Origin: Nemertoderma westbladi | Taxonomy: Eukaryota > Xenacoelomorpha > Nemertodermatida > Nemertodermatidae | NCBI GenBank assembly: GCA_032718475.1 | Contig: JAUCBJ010003312.1 | Location: 1-53,891 of the forward strand | Direction of reading: 5' to 3' | DNA length: 53,891 bases | Shown: positions 7,951 to 19,972 of the stretch, piece by piece | Position numbering within the stretch: position 1 is the first letter of the stretch | How the letters are laid out: every line of letters begins with the position of its first letter | Position numbers and translations under genes: made by a program | Notes under the pieces: model-generated | The model's database searches: none | Told to the model about the DNA's origin: nothing | What the model saw: the letters and a program-made list of their open reading frames with translations, nothing else

Positions 7951-9984
7951 GAGGGGGCTCACAAGCCCAGACTCGCCTTCAGCAAGGCGAAGTCAACACC
8001 ACCAGATTCAGCATCGGCTCCCAAGCTAGAATTGACAGCTGCGATACTAGGAGTTAGGGCCATGGCTTACATAATGGATGCTATTCCCAACATAGTGGAG
8101 ACCCACTACTGGACGGATTCCATGGTAGTACTTGGTTGGCTACATAACGAAAGGACGAGATACCCTATATTCGTCGCAAATAGAGTGGACGAAATAAGGG
8201 CGACCACAGAACTGGAAAGGTGGCACTACTGCCCAATGGACGAGAACCCTGCGGACTTGTTATCGAGGGGCGTGGTACGCCACACTTTCTTGAAGAAGGA
8301 AGTATTGTGGCAACACGGGCCACAGTTTCTGAGCGATAAGGAGGCCTGGCCGCCGATGAGAAAGGTGGACCCGGGCTCAGGAGAAGTAGTGTCAGAAGGA
8401 GAAGAGGGAGATTCAGAGGGAGAAGAGATATACTACCAGATGGTGAGGGAGATTAGGGACGTGCAACCAAAACCAGGAGAACTGTGCGATAACCCGACGG
8501 ATAAACTCCTTAGCTACAGTTCTAGTTGGTACAAGACCAAGAAATTGGTGGCGTACTGGAGAGCCTTCGGGAATTTCCTCAGGGGAGTTGGCAAAGACGT
8601 GAAGATCAGAACGACAATAGATCTGGAAGGAGCAGCCAAAGCAGTCATCCGCTATGAGCAGAGGAAGAACTACGGCGACGAGGTGGAACGCGTCGGCAAA
8701 CAACAGCATCTCCGACGGGACAGCGAGCTGATCACGCTGTCACCACAACTTAATGACAACGGGATTCTAGTAATGAACTCTAGGGTGGGATACAACAACA
8801 GTATCGTCGTACCACCGAAGCCCATCATCATCCCCACAGGATCGCCGATAGTCCACCAGATTATCTGGGACTCCCATAAGTCGATATTGCACGGGGGCAC
8901 CAACCGAACCCTCACGGAGATAAGGAGGTCCTTTTGGGTCAAACAGTTGAGGAAGAAGGTAAAGGCGGTAGTGTGGCAGTGCCAAACCTGCCGACGAGCA
9001 AAGAAGGAGCGAGCCATACAGGAGATGGCACCACTACCGGCGAGTAGGGTAAGACAGCACGACCCGCCATTTACGCATTGCGGTGTGGACATGTTCGGGC
9101 CGATAAAGATCAAGGTGATGCGGCACACAGAGAAACGCTACGGTATTATCTTCGTATGTAATAACACGCGGGCGGTAGGGATAGAACTCGCCCAAGATGC
9201 AACCGCATCGGCATTCATTAATGCCTTAGAAAGGTTTAGAGACCGCAAAGGTGGGACGATCGCAGTGATATACTCCGACAACGGGACCAACTTTGTGGGG
9301 GCGGAGAACGAGATGGCAGAGGCCTTGGATATCCTGGAAGGAGAGGAAGTCAGGGCAGCCATGAGGCGACAACAAGTAAAGTGGGAGAGGAGGACGCCGT
9401 ATGCACCGCATACCCTAGGATGCGTCGAGAGACTCGTGGGTAGTTCGAAGCGTCTGATGACGAAGTTGATGAACACCCACATGGTTACGGAGGACGTGCT
9501 AAGAACAGTACTTGCGAAGTGTGAGGGTATCATTAATAGCAGACCACTATATCCAGAGAATGATGACCCTGAGTCACTAGACGTGCTGACACCCAGCCAT
9601 TTTCTAATGGAGAGGCCAGCGACCATCGATATGCGGGGTGTAGACCCAGATGACATACACTCCCGCCAGAGTTGGAAAGTCGCTAAGGCGATAAGCGCAG
9701 AGTATTGGAGGAGGTGGGTTGGGGAATATCTACCCACGCTTCACAGAAGAAGCAAGTGGAGGAACACCAACAAAGAGTTAAAGGAGGGTGATCTGGTGAT
9801 CGTCACCGATGATACCATCATCAACAACCAGTGGCGGTTGGCGAGAGTTGTGGGCACTTACTATGATGAGGACGGAAGAGTCCGATTGGTAGAAGTGCGG
9901 ATAGGTGGCAAGATAAGTGCGAAAGACAGGAAGACCTACAGAAGGGCTGTAGGGAAGTGCTGTCTACTAGAAGGAGCACCATAG
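7930..9984 (+). CDS. BEL/Pao pol 3' fragment, uninterrupted (RNase H and integrase)
   Basis: The frame is open from just after a TAG at 7927-7929 to the natural TAG at 9982-9984, and enters pol in the middle of RNase H. It carries the conserved KLELTAAILG block, YWTDSMVVLGWL, the HHCC zinc-binding domain, and the DDE integrase core (Asp in VDMFGPIKIK, Asp in YSDNGTNF, Glu in GCVERLVG). Where copy 1 has TAG at 4176-4178 this copy has CAG at 9055-9057. Other differences include Arg to Ile in KLELTAA(R/I)LG, two Ser to Tyr changes and a Glu to Gly. It has no proper start, so it is a fragment and not a working gene. Confidence 0.85.
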   Translation, partial: YNYLVQREGAHKPRLAFSKAKSTPPDSASAPKLELTAAILGVRAMAYIMDAIPNIVETHYWTDSMVVLGWLHNERTRYPIFVANRVDEIRATTELERWHYCPMDENPADLLSRGVVRHTFLKKEVLWQHGPQFLSDKEAWPPMRKVDPGSGEVVSEGEEGDSEGEEIYYQMVREIRDVQPKPGELCDNPTDKLLSYSSSWYKTKKLVAYWRAFGNFLRGVGKDVKIRTTIDLEGAAKAVIRYEQRKNYGDEVERVGKQQHLRRDSELITLSPQLNDNGILVMNSRVGYNNSIVVPPKPIIIPTGSPIVHQIIWDSHKSILHGGTNRTLTEIRRSFWVKQLRKKVKAVVWQCQTCRRAKKERAIQEMAPLPASRVRQHDPPFTHCGVDMFGPIKIKVMRHTEKRYGIIFVCNNTRAVGIELAQDATASAFINALERFRDRKGGTIAVIYSDNGTNFVGAENEMAEALDILEGEEVRAAMRRQQVKWERRTPYAPHTLGCVERLVGSSKRLMTKLMNTHMVTEDVLRTVLAKCEGIINSRPLYPENDDPESLDVLTPSHFLMERPATIDMRGVDPDDIHSRQSWKVAKAISAEYWRRWVGEYLPTLHRRSKWRNTNKELKEGDLVIVTDDTIINNQWRLARVVGTYYDEDGRVRLVEVRIGGKISAKDRKTYRRAVGKCCLLEGAP

Positions 9985-10103
9985 AGTGGAGTAAGAGTGG
10001 TGTTTAGTCGTCCAAAGTTTTGGACTGAGGGGGGTGGGATTGAGGGCGAGACGCCCTTCCCACACATAAAATAAAAAAATAAAAAATAAAGAGAAAGTGA
10101 TTA

Positions 10104-10640
10104 TAGTACATAATAGGTACGCAGTAAGCAGATAGAAGTTAGATAGTAGGAAATTAGTAGTAAGAGGGTACGTAGTACCACTAGTTAGATAGTTAAGTCA
10201 GAAGTCAGTAAAAGGTTACATAATACCACTAGTTAGATAGTTAAGTCAGAAGTCAGTAAGAGGGTACGTAGTACCGTTAGTAAGAGAGTTAGAAGCAGTA
10301 AGAGGGTACGTAGTACCGTTAGTAAGAGTGAAGTCAGAGAAGTTAGTAAGAGGGTACGTAGTACCGGCTAGTAAGAGTGGAGTCAGAGAAGTTAGTAAGA
10401 GGGTACGTAGTACCGGTTAGTAAGAGTAGAGTTGGAAGTTAGTAAGAGGGTACGTAGTACCGGTTAGTAAGTGTAGAGTTAGAGGAGTTAGTAAGAGGGT
10501 ACGTAGTACCGGTTAGTAAGAGTAGAGTTGGAAGTTAGTAAGAGGGTACGTAGTGCTGGCTAGTATGAGTAGTAGTTAGTTGTAGAACTAGTTAGTAAGA
10601 GGGTGCGTAGAGTAGCGTTAGTAGTAAGAATTAGTGGCAG
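10104..10640 (+). repeat. Tandem array of ~49-bp units inside BEL 3' region (copy 2)
   Basis: This is the same GAGGGTACGTAGTACCGGTT-cored array as in copy 1. The offset between copies falls from 4879 before it to 4781 after it, a loss or gain of exactly 98 bp (two units). Confidence 0.85.
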
Positions 10641-10770
10641 TGGGATATAAAATATAGTATATAGTAAGAGATAAGAGAGCACAATATATCATAAAATATT
10701 AACCAGAAAGGTCGGTAGGGTTAATAGCACAAATTTAAAAATTAAATTAAGGATATTAGAATCACCTCCG

Positions 10771-11004
10771 AGCTACAGAAGAGCCTTCAAGGTAGCCTTT
10801 GAAGGTCTGGTAGACCACCTGGGGCTGAAGGGTGAGTCGGTGTAATACAACGGCCCGCATCTAGTAGACAGGGAGGTGGATACACATATCACATGGGAGA
10901 AGTTGGAAGTGGATAGATCTGGGGAGAAGCGACTGGAAGAAGTCGCCAGGGGAGAAAGGCCGAGAGAGAACGAGGCGCGTTACGTAGACGAGCATATAAT
11001 ATAA
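10771..11004 (+). other. Coding-like stretch after pol, copy 2
   Basis: This is the counterpart of 5990-6223 with the same frame and the same internal TAA (10843-10845). Two visible base changes are one silent (AAT to AAC) and one Lys to Glu. I see no start codon and no recognisable family. Confidence 0.2.
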
Positions 11005-11646
11005 CATATGATAATAATAACCTTATAATAATTATATAAGTAAATCACGTATGTATATTATAAAGTACGTACCGTAGTCAAGCACAACCTTTTCCAATTA
11101 GCTACTGGGACTGGGAACTAATCGACCATGGTACTGTAGGTCACGGACGAGATGCTGACGACATCATACTTCTTGAGTGCGACGGCACAAAAGGGGGGTG
11201 AGGCTCGTCAGAAAAGAGAGGGTGAGATAGGGCGAGATATGAGTAACAGAGTGTGAAGTGCGGAGTGTGGAGAGAGTGTGGGCGCAATTCAAGTGTGGGG
11301 GAGGGGAGAAGTAAGAGGCGGAGTGAGGGACGAGGAGGTCCGAGAGTATGCGAGAGTTAGAGTGAAAGTGGAGGAGAGTTAGGGCGAAAGTGTTGGGGAA
11401 GCAAAATTGTGTGAGAGAAGCGCACGATCAGTCCAACACGGGACGCCAGATGTCTTGGTACAAGATAGGCAGAGTTGTACCAAGACGGGGTAGCATTATC
11501 GTACCCATAGGGAGCGGCACGGAAAGCCGACTCCAAGAAAAATAGACCCACCCCACACCCGATACTAGATCGGGATCCAGCGGAATTGTAGCGCACTAGA
11601 GGTGGATGCTATCTTCTCACCGGGGAGATAGCATGGGGGGGGGGAG

Positions 11647-12215
11647 TGTTAGCTTATTCAATTCCGCTAACCACCCCATAAAGTGAGCCGTTAAGCAATA
11701 TTGGGGAACACGAGGGTGATCAATCAACCTCGTGTCACCCCAACAAAGTGGGAAGGAGAAACCCCAGAGAACACACACACAATAGGGGTCAGGGGTTACA
11801 CCCCTGAGAGAGAGGAGAGTAACAGCTGCGGGGGGGAAACACCACCGCAGGGCAGAGGGTGTAAAATAGGTTATTAGCCAATGGGGGGAAGGCATCGGCT
11901 GAGTAGTATAGTGCGGCCAACCGTGCAATATATATTACCAGTTGATTGTGTCATTTAATCAGTTTAGTTAGTCAGATCAGCTAGGGTGGAACGGCAACAT
12001 CTATTACCGTCCACTACCGTCACCATATCATTTAATCAGTATTTACCGGTATATCATTTTAACCCTATTGACCGTGCTCGTACTACTCGTTTATTATATT
12101 TTATACATATGAACTTCAGGACTCTCAACTTAACTGACCCTTTTCATACACACGGCGGGGATGCGTAAATAGATAAACCCAAACGGATAAATCGGGATCC
12201 GTAGATCCCGTCACA
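11647..12215 (+). repeat. 3' LTR of BEL/Pao copy 2 (569 bp)
   Basis: The sequence runs from TGTTAGCT to GTCACA, the same length as the first LTR. It is preceded by a ten-G polypurine run (three G longer than in copy 1) and by the same two stem-loops. It differs from the LTR at 6863-7431 at very few positions, one being the C to T near 12162. Confidence 0.8.
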
Positions 12216-12354
12216 TTCCCCCAGCATCTAAAGTATTCCACTTCAGTGCAAAATATATAGAGCTTTAGTTGGATTTGAACCTATGCTTGCAAACTCTTTT
12301 GTGCTCGTATATTGTAATTTATTGTTCATGTAATGCAATATAACTCGGCTATTT

Positions 12355-13240
12355 AGTCTGTGCCTCAGTGAGGCATAGTCTGTGCCTCAGTGATGCATAG
12401 TCTGTGCCTCAGTGAGGCATAGTCTGTGCCTCAGTGAGGCATAGTCTGTGCACCAGTGAGGTATAGTCTCTGCCTCAGTGAGGCATAGTCTATGCCTCAG
12501 TACCTCAGTGTGGCATAATATGTGCCTCAGAGAGGCATAGTCTGTGCCTCAGTGAGGCATAGACTGTGCATCAGTGAGGCATAGACTGTGCATCAGTGAG
12601 GCATAGTCTGTGCCTCAGTGAGGCATAGTCTGTGCCTCAGTGAGGCATAGTCTGTGCCTCAGTGCCTCAGTGAGGCATAGTCTGTGCCTCAGTGCCTTAG
12701 TGAGGCATAGTCTGTGCCTCAGTGAGGCATAGTCTGTGCCTCAGTGGGGCATAGTCTCTTGCCTCAGTGCCTCAGTGAGGCATAGTCTGTGCCTCAGTGA
12801 GGCATAGTCTGTGCCTCAGTGAGGCATAGTCTGTGCCTCAGTGAGGCATAGTCTGTGCCTCAGTGAGGCATAGTCTGCGCCTCAGTGAGGCATAGTCTGC
12901 GCCTCAGCGAGACATAGTCTGTGCCTCAGTGAGGCATAGTCTATGCCTCAGTGCCTCAGTGAGGCATATTCTGTACCTCAGTGCCTCAGTGAGGCATAGT
13001 CTGTGCCTCAGTGCCTCAGTGAAGCATAGTCTGTGCCTCAGTGCCTCAGTGAGGCATAGTCTGTGCCTCAGTGCCTCAGTGAGGCATACTCTGTGCCTCA
13101 GTGAGGCATAGTCTGTGCCTCAGTGAGGCATAGTCTGTGCCTCAGTGAGGCATAGTCTGTGCCTCAGTGAGGCATAGTCTGTGCCTCAGTGCCTCAGCGA
13201 AGCATAGTCTGTGCCTCAGTGAGGCATAGTCTATGCCTCA
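12355..13240 (+). repeat. 22-bp palindromic minisatellite, copy 2 (longer array)
   Basis: This is the same GCCTCAGTGAGGC-cored repeat as at 7571. It starts with matching variant units (GTGCACCAGTGAGGTATAG, then the CAGTACCTCAGTG variant) and extends about 500 bp further. A later part alternates full and short units to make a 34-bp period. The array ends near an inverted repeat, CCTAAAACTCGAGATTTTAGG-like, at 13243-13262. Confidence 0.9.
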
Positions 13241-13264
13241 GACCTAAAACTCGAGATTTTAGGA

Positions 13265-13530
13265 GTGCCTCAGGTCTTAAACCAGTGTCTTACAAATTCG
13301 GATGTTAACGAGCAAATTCGAACAATTCGAACAACTAGTGGTTGCGTTGAATTCACATCTCCCATAGGTCATGGGTTCGATCTCCGCATGGACCAGGGCA
13401 GTTTTCGTTTGGTCAGCAATAGGCCTAAATATACAAAATGCAGTATTATTGCCTAGTAACCAATTCATAGCTACTGTATGGTTTTCACTTGTGACATTTC
13501 GCCCTCTAGCGGCAGACTGGGGAACTTCAG
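13265..13530 (+). repeat. tRNA-derived SINE-like fragment
   Basis: ACTAGTGGTTGCGTTG (about 13333) resembles a tRNA D-arm/A-box, and GGGTTCGATCTCC (about 13372) fits a B-box (GGTTCGANTCC). Spacing is close to that of a tRNA. A non-tRNA body follows, with the CGCCCTCTAGCGGC-type word at about 13500 that is frequent in animal SINEs. Without a second copy in the window the call is tentative. Confidence 0.4.
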
Positions 13531-13639
13531 ACTACTCTGTGTCTACATAAAAGATAAAGCCTATATTGTAATAGATACCGACTGGGGGGTCAAAATTAAG
13601 TAATAATATATCTAAATAAGTCTCAATCATCTTGCCTCT

Positions 13640-16600
13640 TTATATTTTTAATCTCGATATTTTTACTCTCGATAATTTTCTACACTCGATACTTTTACAC
13701 TCGATATTTTTACTCTCGATATTTTTCAACACTCGATATTTTTACTCTCGATATTTTTACTCGCGATATTTTTCGACATTCGATACTTTTACACTCGATA
13801 TTTTTCAATACCCGATATTTTTACTCTCGATATTTTTCATAACTCGATATTTTTACTCTCGATATTTTTTAACACTCGATATTTTAACTCTCGATATTTT
13901 TACCCTTGATATTTTTCAACACTCGATATTTTTACTCTCGGTATTTTTCAACACTCGATATTTTTACCCTAGATATTTTTACTCTCAATATTATTCAACA
14001 CTGGATATTTTTACTCTCGATATTTTTCAACACTCGATATTTTTACTCTCGATATTTTTACTCTCGATATTTTTACTCTCGATATTTTTACTCTCGATAT
14101 TTTTACTCTCGATATTTTTACTCTCGATATTTTTCTTCTTGATATTTTAACTCTCGATATTTTTACTCGCGATATTTCTACTCTCGATATTTTACTCTCG
14201 ATATTTTTACTCTCGATATTTTTACTCTCGATATTTTTTAACACTCGTTATCTTTTCTCTCGATATTTTTTAACACTCGTTATTTTTACTCTCGATATTT
14301 TTACTCTCGCTATTTTTACTCTCGATATTTTTTAACACTCGTTATCTTTTCTCTCGATATTTTTTAACACTCGTTATTTTTACTCTCGATATTTTTACTC
14401 TCGCTATTTTTACTCTCGATATTTTTACTCTCGATATTTTTTAACACTCGTTATCTTTTCTCTCGATATTTTTTAACACTCGTTATTTTTACTCTCGATA
14501 TTTTTACTCTCGCTATTTTTACTCTCGATATTTTTCAACACTCGATATTTTTACTCTCAATATTTTTTAACACTCGTTATTTTTACTCTCGATGTTTTTC
14601 AACACTCGATATTTTTACTCTCAATATTTTTTAACACTCGTTATTTTTACTCTCGATAATTTTCAACACTCGATATTTTTACTCTCAATATTTTTTAACA
14701 CTCGTTATTTTTACTCTCGATATTTTTACTCTCGCTATTTTTACTCTCGATATTTTTACTCTCGATATTTTTTAACACTCGTTATCTTTTCTCTCGATAT
14801 TTTTTAACACTCGTTATTTTTACTCTCGATATTTTTACTCTCGCTATTTTTTCTCTCGATATTTTTTAACACTCGTTATTTTTACTCTCGATATTTTTCA
14901 ACCCTCGATATTATTACTCTCGATATTTTTACTATCGCTATTTTTACTCTCGATATTTTTCACACCCGTTTTTACTCTCGATATTTTACTCTCGTTTTTT
15001 TCACTCGTTATCTTTTCTCTCGATATTTTTTAACACTCGTTATTTTTACTCTCGATATTTTTACTATCGCTATTTTTACTCTCGATATTTTACTCTCGAT
15101 ATTTATACTCTCGCTATTTTTACTCTCGATATTTTTACTCTCGCTGTTTTTACTCTCGATATTTTTCAACCCTCGATATTTTTACTCTCGATATTTTTAC
15201 TCTCGCTATTTTTACTCTCCATATTTTTCAACACTTGATATTTTTACTCTCGATATTTTATAACACTCGTTATTTTTTCTCTCGATATTTTTTATCACTC
15301 GTTATTTTTACTCTCGATATTTTTACTCTCGCTATTTTTACTCTCGATATTTTTTAACACTCGTTATTTTTTCTCTCGATATTTTTCAACACTCGATATT
15401 TTTACTCTCGGTATTTTTCAACACTCGATATTTTTACCCTCGATATTTTTACTCTCGCTATTTTCACTCTCGATATTTTTCAACACTCGATATTTTTACT
15501 CTCGCTATTTTTACTCTCGATATTTTTTAACACTCGTTATTTTTTCTCTCGATATTTTTCAACACTCGATATTTTTACTCTCGGTATTTTTCAACACTCG
15601 ATATTTTTACCCTCGATATTTTTACTCTCGCTATTTTCACTCTCGATATTTTTTAACACTCGTTATTTTTTCTCTCGATATTTTTCAACACTCGATATTT
15701 TTACTCTCGGTATTTTTCAACACTCGATATTTTTACCCTCGATATTTTTACTCTCGCTATTTTCACTCTCGGTATTTTTCAACACTCGATATTTTTACCC
15801 TCAATATTTTTACTCTCGATATTTTTAGTCTCGATATTTTTCAACACTCCTTATTTTTACTCTCGATATATTTCAACACTCGATATATTTCAACACTCGA
15901 TATTTTTACTCTCGATATTTTTACTCTCGATATTTTTACTCTCGATATTTTTACTCTCGATATTTTTACTCTCGATATTTTTACTCTCGATAATTTTACT
16001 CTCGATATTTTTACTCTCGATATTTTTACTCTCGATATTTTTACTCTCGATATTTTTACTCTCGATATTATTCAACACTCGATATTTTTACTCTCGATAT
16101 TTTTCAACTCTATATTTTTCAACGCTCGATATTTTTACTCTCGATATTTTTCAAAAAACGATATTTTTCAACACTATATTTTTCAACGCTCGATATTTTT
16201 ACTCTCGATATTTTTCAACACTCGATATTTTTACTCTCGATATTTTTACTTTCGATATTTTTACTCTCGATATTTTTACTTTCGATATTTTTACTCTCGA
16301 TATTTTTACTCTCGATATTTTTACTCTCCATATTTTTCAACACTCGATATTTTTACTCTCGGTATTTTTCAACACTCGATATTTTTACCCTCGATATTTT
16401 TACTCTCAATATTATTCAACACTCGATATTCTTACTCTCGATATTTTTCAACACTCGATATTTTTACTCTCGATATTTTTACTCTCGATATTTTTACTCT
16501 CGATATTTTTACTCTCGATATTTTTCTTCTTGATATTTTAACTCTCGATATTTTTACTCGCGATATTTCTACTCTCGATATTTTACTCTCGATATTTTTA

Positions 16601-19600
16601 CTCTCGATATTTTTACTCTCGATATTTTTACTCTCGATATTTTTTAACACTCGTTATCTTTTCTCTCGATATTTTTTAACACTCGTTATTTTTACTCTCG
16701 ATATTTTTACTCTCGCTATTTTTACTCTCGATATTTTTTAACACTCGTTATCTTTTCTCTCGATATTTTTTAACACTCGTTATTTTTACTCTCGATATTT
16801 TTACTCTCGCTATTTTTACTCTCGATATTTTTACTCTCGATATTTTTTAACACTCGTTATCTTTTCTCTCGATATTTTTTAACACTCGTTATTTTTACTC
16901 TCGATATTTTTACTCTCGCTATTTTTACTCTCGATATTTTTCAACACTCGATATTTTTACCCTCAATATTTTTACTCTCGATATTTTTAGTCTCGATATT
17001 TTTCAACACTCCTTATTTTTACTCTCGATATATTTCAACACTCGATATATTTCAACACTCGATATTTTTACTCTCGATATTTTTACTCTCGATATTTTTA
17101 CTCTCGATATTTTTACTCTCGATATTTTTACTCTCGATATTTTTACTCTCGATATTTTTACTCTCGATATTTTTACTCTCGATATTTTTACTCTCGATAT
17201 TATTCAACACTCGATATTTTTACTCTCGATATTTTTCAACTCTATATTTTTCAACGCTCGATATTTTTACTCTCGATATTTTTCAAAAAACGATATTTTT
17301 CAACACTATATTTTTCAACGCTCGATATTTTTACTCTCGATATTTTTCAACACTCGATATTTTTACTCTCGATATTTTTACTTTCGATATTTTTACTCTC
17401 GATATTTTTACTTTCGATATTTTTACTCTCGATATTTTTACTCTCGATATTTTTATTCTCCATATTTTTCAACACTCGATATTTTTACTCTCGGTATTTT
17501 TCAACACTCGATATTTTTACCCTCGATATTTTTACTCTCAATATTATTCAACACTCGATATTTTTACTCTCGATATTTTTCAACACTCGATATTTTTCAA
17601 CACTCGATATTTTTACTCTCGATATTTTTACTCTCGATATTTTTACTCTCGATATTTTTACTCTCGATATTTTTCTTCTTGATATTTTAACTCTCGATAT
17701 TTTTACTCGCGATATTTCTACTCTCGATATTTTACTCTCGATATTTTTACTCTCGATATTTTTACTCTCGATATTTTTACTCTCGATATTTTTTAACACT
17801 CGTTATCTTTTCTCTCGATATTTTTTAACACTCGTTATTTTTACTCTCGATATTTTTACTCTCGCTATTTTTACTCTCGATATTTTTTAACACTCGTTAT
17901 CTTTTCTCTCGATATTTTTTAACACTCGTTATTTTTACTCTCGATATTTTTACTCTCGCTATTTTTACTCTCGATATTTTTACTCTCGATATTTTTTAAC
18001 ACTCGTTATCTTTTCTCTCGATATTTTTTAACACTCGTTATTTTTACTCTCGATATTTTTACTCTCGCTATTTTTACTCTCGATATTTTTCAACACTCGA
18101 TATCTTTACTCTCGATATTTTTCAACACTCGATATTTTTACTCTCAATATTTTTTAACACTCGTTATTTTTACTCTCGATATTTTTCAACCCTCGATATT
18201 TTTACTCTCGATATTTTTACTCTCGATACTTTTACTCTCGATATTTTTACTCTCGATATTTTTCTTCTTGATATTTTTACTCTCGATATTTTTACTCTCG
18301 CTATTTTTACTCTCGATATTTTTCAACACTCGATATTTTTACTCTCGATATTTTTTAACACTCGTTATTTTTTCTCTCGATATTTTTTAACACTCGTTAT
18401 TTTTACTCTCGATATTTTTACTCTCGCTATTTTTACTCTCGATATTTTTCAACACTCGATATTTTTACTCTCGATATTTTTTAACACTCGTTATTTTTTC
18501 TCTCGATATTTTTTAACACTCGTTATTTTTACTCTCGATATTTTTACTCTCGCTATTTTTACTCTCGATATTTTTTAACACTCGTTATTTTTTCTCTCGA
18601 TATTTTTCAACCCTCGATATTATTACTCTCGATATTTTTACTATCGCTATTTTTACTCTCGATATTTTTCACACCCGTTTTTTACTCTCGATATTTTTAC
18701 TCTCGCTATTTTTACTCTCGATATTTTTTAACACTCGTTATCTTTTCTCTCGATATTTTTTAACACTCGTTATTTTTACTCTCGATATTTTTACTCTCGC
18801 TATTTTTACTCTCGATATTTTTCAACACTCGATATTTTTACTCTCAATATTTTTTAACACTCGTTATTTTTACTCTCGATATTTTTCAACCCTCGATATT
18901 TTTACTCTCGATATTTTTACTCTCGATACTTTTACTCTCGATATTTTTACTCTCGATATTTTTCTTCTTGATATTTTTACTCTCGATATTTTTACTCTCG
19001 CTATTTTTACTCTCGATATTTTTCAACACTCGATATTTTTACTCTCGATATTTTTTAACACTCGTTATTTTTTCTCTCGATATTTTTTAACACTCGTTAT
19101 TTTTACTCTCGATATTTTTACTCTCGCTATTTTTACTCTCGATATTTTTTAACACTCGTTATTTTTACTCTCGATATTTTTCAACCCTCGATATTATTAC
19201 TCTCGATATTTTTACTATCGCTATTTTTACTCTCGATATTTTTAAACACCCGATATTTTACTCTCGCTATTTTTACTCTCGATATTTTACTCTCGATATT
19301 TATACTCTCGCTATTTTTACTCTCGATATTTTTACTCTCGATATTTTTACTCTCGATATTTTTACTCTCGATATTTTTACTCTCGATATTATTCAACACT
19401 CGATATTTTTACTCTCGATATTTTTCAACACTATATTATTCAACACTCGATATTTTTCAACGCTCGATATTTTTACTCTCGATATTTTTCAACACTCGAT
19501 ATTTTTACTCTCTACATTTTTACTCTCGATATTTTTACTCTCGATATTTTTACTCTCGATATTTTTACTCTCGATATTTTTACTCTCGATATTTTTACTC

Positions 19601-19972
19601 TCGATATTTTTACTCTCGATATTTTTACTCTCGATATTTTTACTCTCGATATTTTTACTCTCGATATTATTCAACACTCGATATTTTTACTCTCGATATT
19701 TTTCAACACTATATTATTCAACACTCGATATTTTTCAACGCTCGATATTTTTACTCTCGATATTTTTCAACACTCGATATTTTTACTCTCGATATTTTTA
19801 CTCTCGATATTTTTACTTTCGATATTTTTACTCTCGATATTTTTATTCTCGATATTTTTACTTTCGATATTTTTACTCTCGATATTTTTACTTTCGATAT
19901 TTTTACTCTCGATATTTTTACTCTCGATATTTTTACTCTCCATATTTTTCAACACTCGATATTTTTACTCTC
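13640..19972. repeat. 6.3-kb minisatellite, 15-bp unit with higher-order structure
   Basis: The basic unit is CTCGATATTTTTACT (15 bp). Variants include ACACTCGATATTTTTCA, CTCGCTATTTTTACT and CTCGTTATCTTTTCT. Because 15 is a multiple of three, several frames stay open and give Leu-Ser-Ile-Phe or Glu-Ser-Lys-Asn-Ile type repeats. These are not genes. Marker variants show long-range duplication: TTTTCTTCTTGATATTTTAA occurs at about 14131, 16522 and 17671. Roughly 1.15-kb blocks (15779-16936 and 16937-18085) repeat in tandem. Another pair is offset by 700 bp (18261 and 18961). Confidence 0.95.

Larger units (their letters stand above)
7935..12215 (+). mobile_element. BEL/Pao 3' half, tandem copy 2 (RNase H to LTR)
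   Basis: From 7935 the sequence matches 3056 onward, offset 4879, through RNase H, integrase, the long 3' region and the LTR. It is not a new insertion: it lacks everything upstream of the middle of RNase H, and non-element flank and minisatellite are copied with it. About ten base differences are seen over the 2 kb of coding sequence. The 49-bp array is two units shorter, and the G-run before the LTR is three bases longer. Confidence 0.9.

Noticed and set aside
12929-13111. 60-codon ORF in the 22-bp minisatellite
   Set aside because: Repeat-derived frame with Ser-Ala-Ser-Val-Arg repeats and no other support.
13632-14150. 172-codon ORF and many similar ORFs on both strands in the 15-bp array
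   Set aside because: A repeat unit of 15 bp keeps frames open by arithmetic. The products are simple repeats.
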